NCBI RefSeq assembly: GCF_030382115.1
Contig: NZ_JAUDRJ010000003.1
Coordinates: 1,962,496 to 2,026,495 of the forward strand
Reading direction: 5' to 3'
Origin: Nostoc sp. GT001
GTDB lineage: Bacteria > Cyanobacteriota > Cyanobacteriia > Cyanobacteriales > Nostocaceae
DNA length: 64,000 nt
Shown: positions 63,646 to 64,000 of the stretch, in pieces
How positions within the stretch are numbered: position 1 is the first letter of the stretch
Layout of the letters: each line of letters opens with the position of its first letter
Notes under the pieces: model-generated
Seen by the model: the letters and a program-made list of their open reading frames with translations, nothing else
Databases searched by the model: none
What the model was told of the DNA's origin: nothing
Translations under genes and position numbers: made by a program

Positions 63646-64000
63646 AAACTTTTATACCAATTGTTACTTACGGGAATATAACGGATATTTGTGTATTTGA
63701 CTACCCCAATAATTGTCTAGAAATAAAAGTAAATTTTTTCTTAACTTGATGGCAATGTCTACGACGGTCACATAGCTCTGTCGTACCACTTGCCTACGGC
63801 ACCACGAACTTAGAAGCAAGTTACGCGTCGCGCCTTGTAGAGAAGTACGGACTACGACTATGGTCTAATCTCCTCAAAGCATCTGCTAATGCAAACAAAG
63901 CCATATTACAAGCATACAAAAGTAACGAATTGTAGAATTCATCACAATTCAAAATTTGAGCATCAATCAGTGTTAACAGCCACAAAAGCTCGATTGTTTC
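63646..64000. other. Window end: repeat sequence and possible 3' gene remnant
   Basis: On the plus strand, VPLAYGTTNLEASYASRLVEK then YGLRLWSNLLKASANANK and AILQAYKSNEL, then a stop at 63933-63935, reads like the end of a protein. No start is visible in this stretch and no family is recognised. The stretch may be a remnant of a truncated gene. AT-rich DNA follows. Confidence 0.3.

Overview
The window looks like chromosomal DNA of a heterocyst-forming, Nostoc-like cyanobacterium. The HIP1 octamer GCGATCGC is scattered throughout. Many genes belong to cyanobacterial families (DUF3288, DUF3131, DUF1818, DUF1400-hydrolase, SLH/OprB porin, cyanobacterial RpoZ, PurS/PurQ, FurB/Zur-like regulator). 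Intergenic DNA is full of heptanucleotide tandem repeats and small palindromic elements, as is usual for Nostocales.

Layout. 1-9.1 kb: a cut-off DM13 lipoprotein, a GAF protein, a nuclease-fold protein, threonine aldolase, an Mla-type lipid transport pair, a two-domain stress protein and a DUF3288 protein. 9.1-14.2 kb: clpC with a strong hairpin terminator downstream, a DUF3131 protein and a coiled-coil protein. 14.7-24.3 kb: one minus-strand run of outer-membrane porin, Gfo/Idh/MocA dehydrogenase, MFS sugar porter, CUT2 ABC permease and ATPase, and two lipoprotein sugar-binding proteins, resembling the frt/glcP/oprB sugar-uptake cluster of Nostoc. 25.2-32.6 kb: a catabolic block of myo-inositol oxygenase, a small unknown protein, gluconokinase, a LacI-type regulator, uronate isomerase, a fructuronate reductase-like SDR and a LarA-family (nickel racemase/epimerase) gene broken by a one-base frameshift. 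Thymidylate kinase and an IS1-family element follow. 34.9-40.8 kb: a frameshifted ethylene-receptor-like PAS-GGDEF-EAL gene, a MITE, a 21-bp tandem repeat array and a zinc-ribbon PP2C phosphatase. 41-46.6 kb: NfeD, SPFH protein, Zur-like regulator, purS, purQ, and small enzymes. 47-64 kb: subtilase, GH13 amylase, fasciclin protein, rpoZ, DUF1818, tRNA-Pro(GGG), HIT protein, RibD-like reductase, old yellow enzyme, unknown proteins, an XRE regulator, a CYTH protein and a DUF1400 hydrolase.

The most interesting system is the 25-32.6 kb block. The encoded enzymes form a continuous hypothetical route: myo-inositol to D-glucuronate (MIOX), D-fructuronate (UxaC), D-mannonate (SDR), D-gluconate (LarA-type C2 epimerase) and 6-phosphogluconate (gluconokinase). 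It avoids mannonate dehydratase and KDG kinase, neither of which is encoded here. Near-identical operators TGCACA-NN-TGTGCA lie upstream of the oxygenase gene and directly downstream of a consensus promoter for the LacI gene, which ties the block into one regulon. The adjoining import operon could supply the substrate. The LarA frameshift raises the question of whether the pathway is decaying in this strain.

All calls come from reading the sequence and translations; no database search was run. Product names at family level are usually firm; exact substrates are inference.
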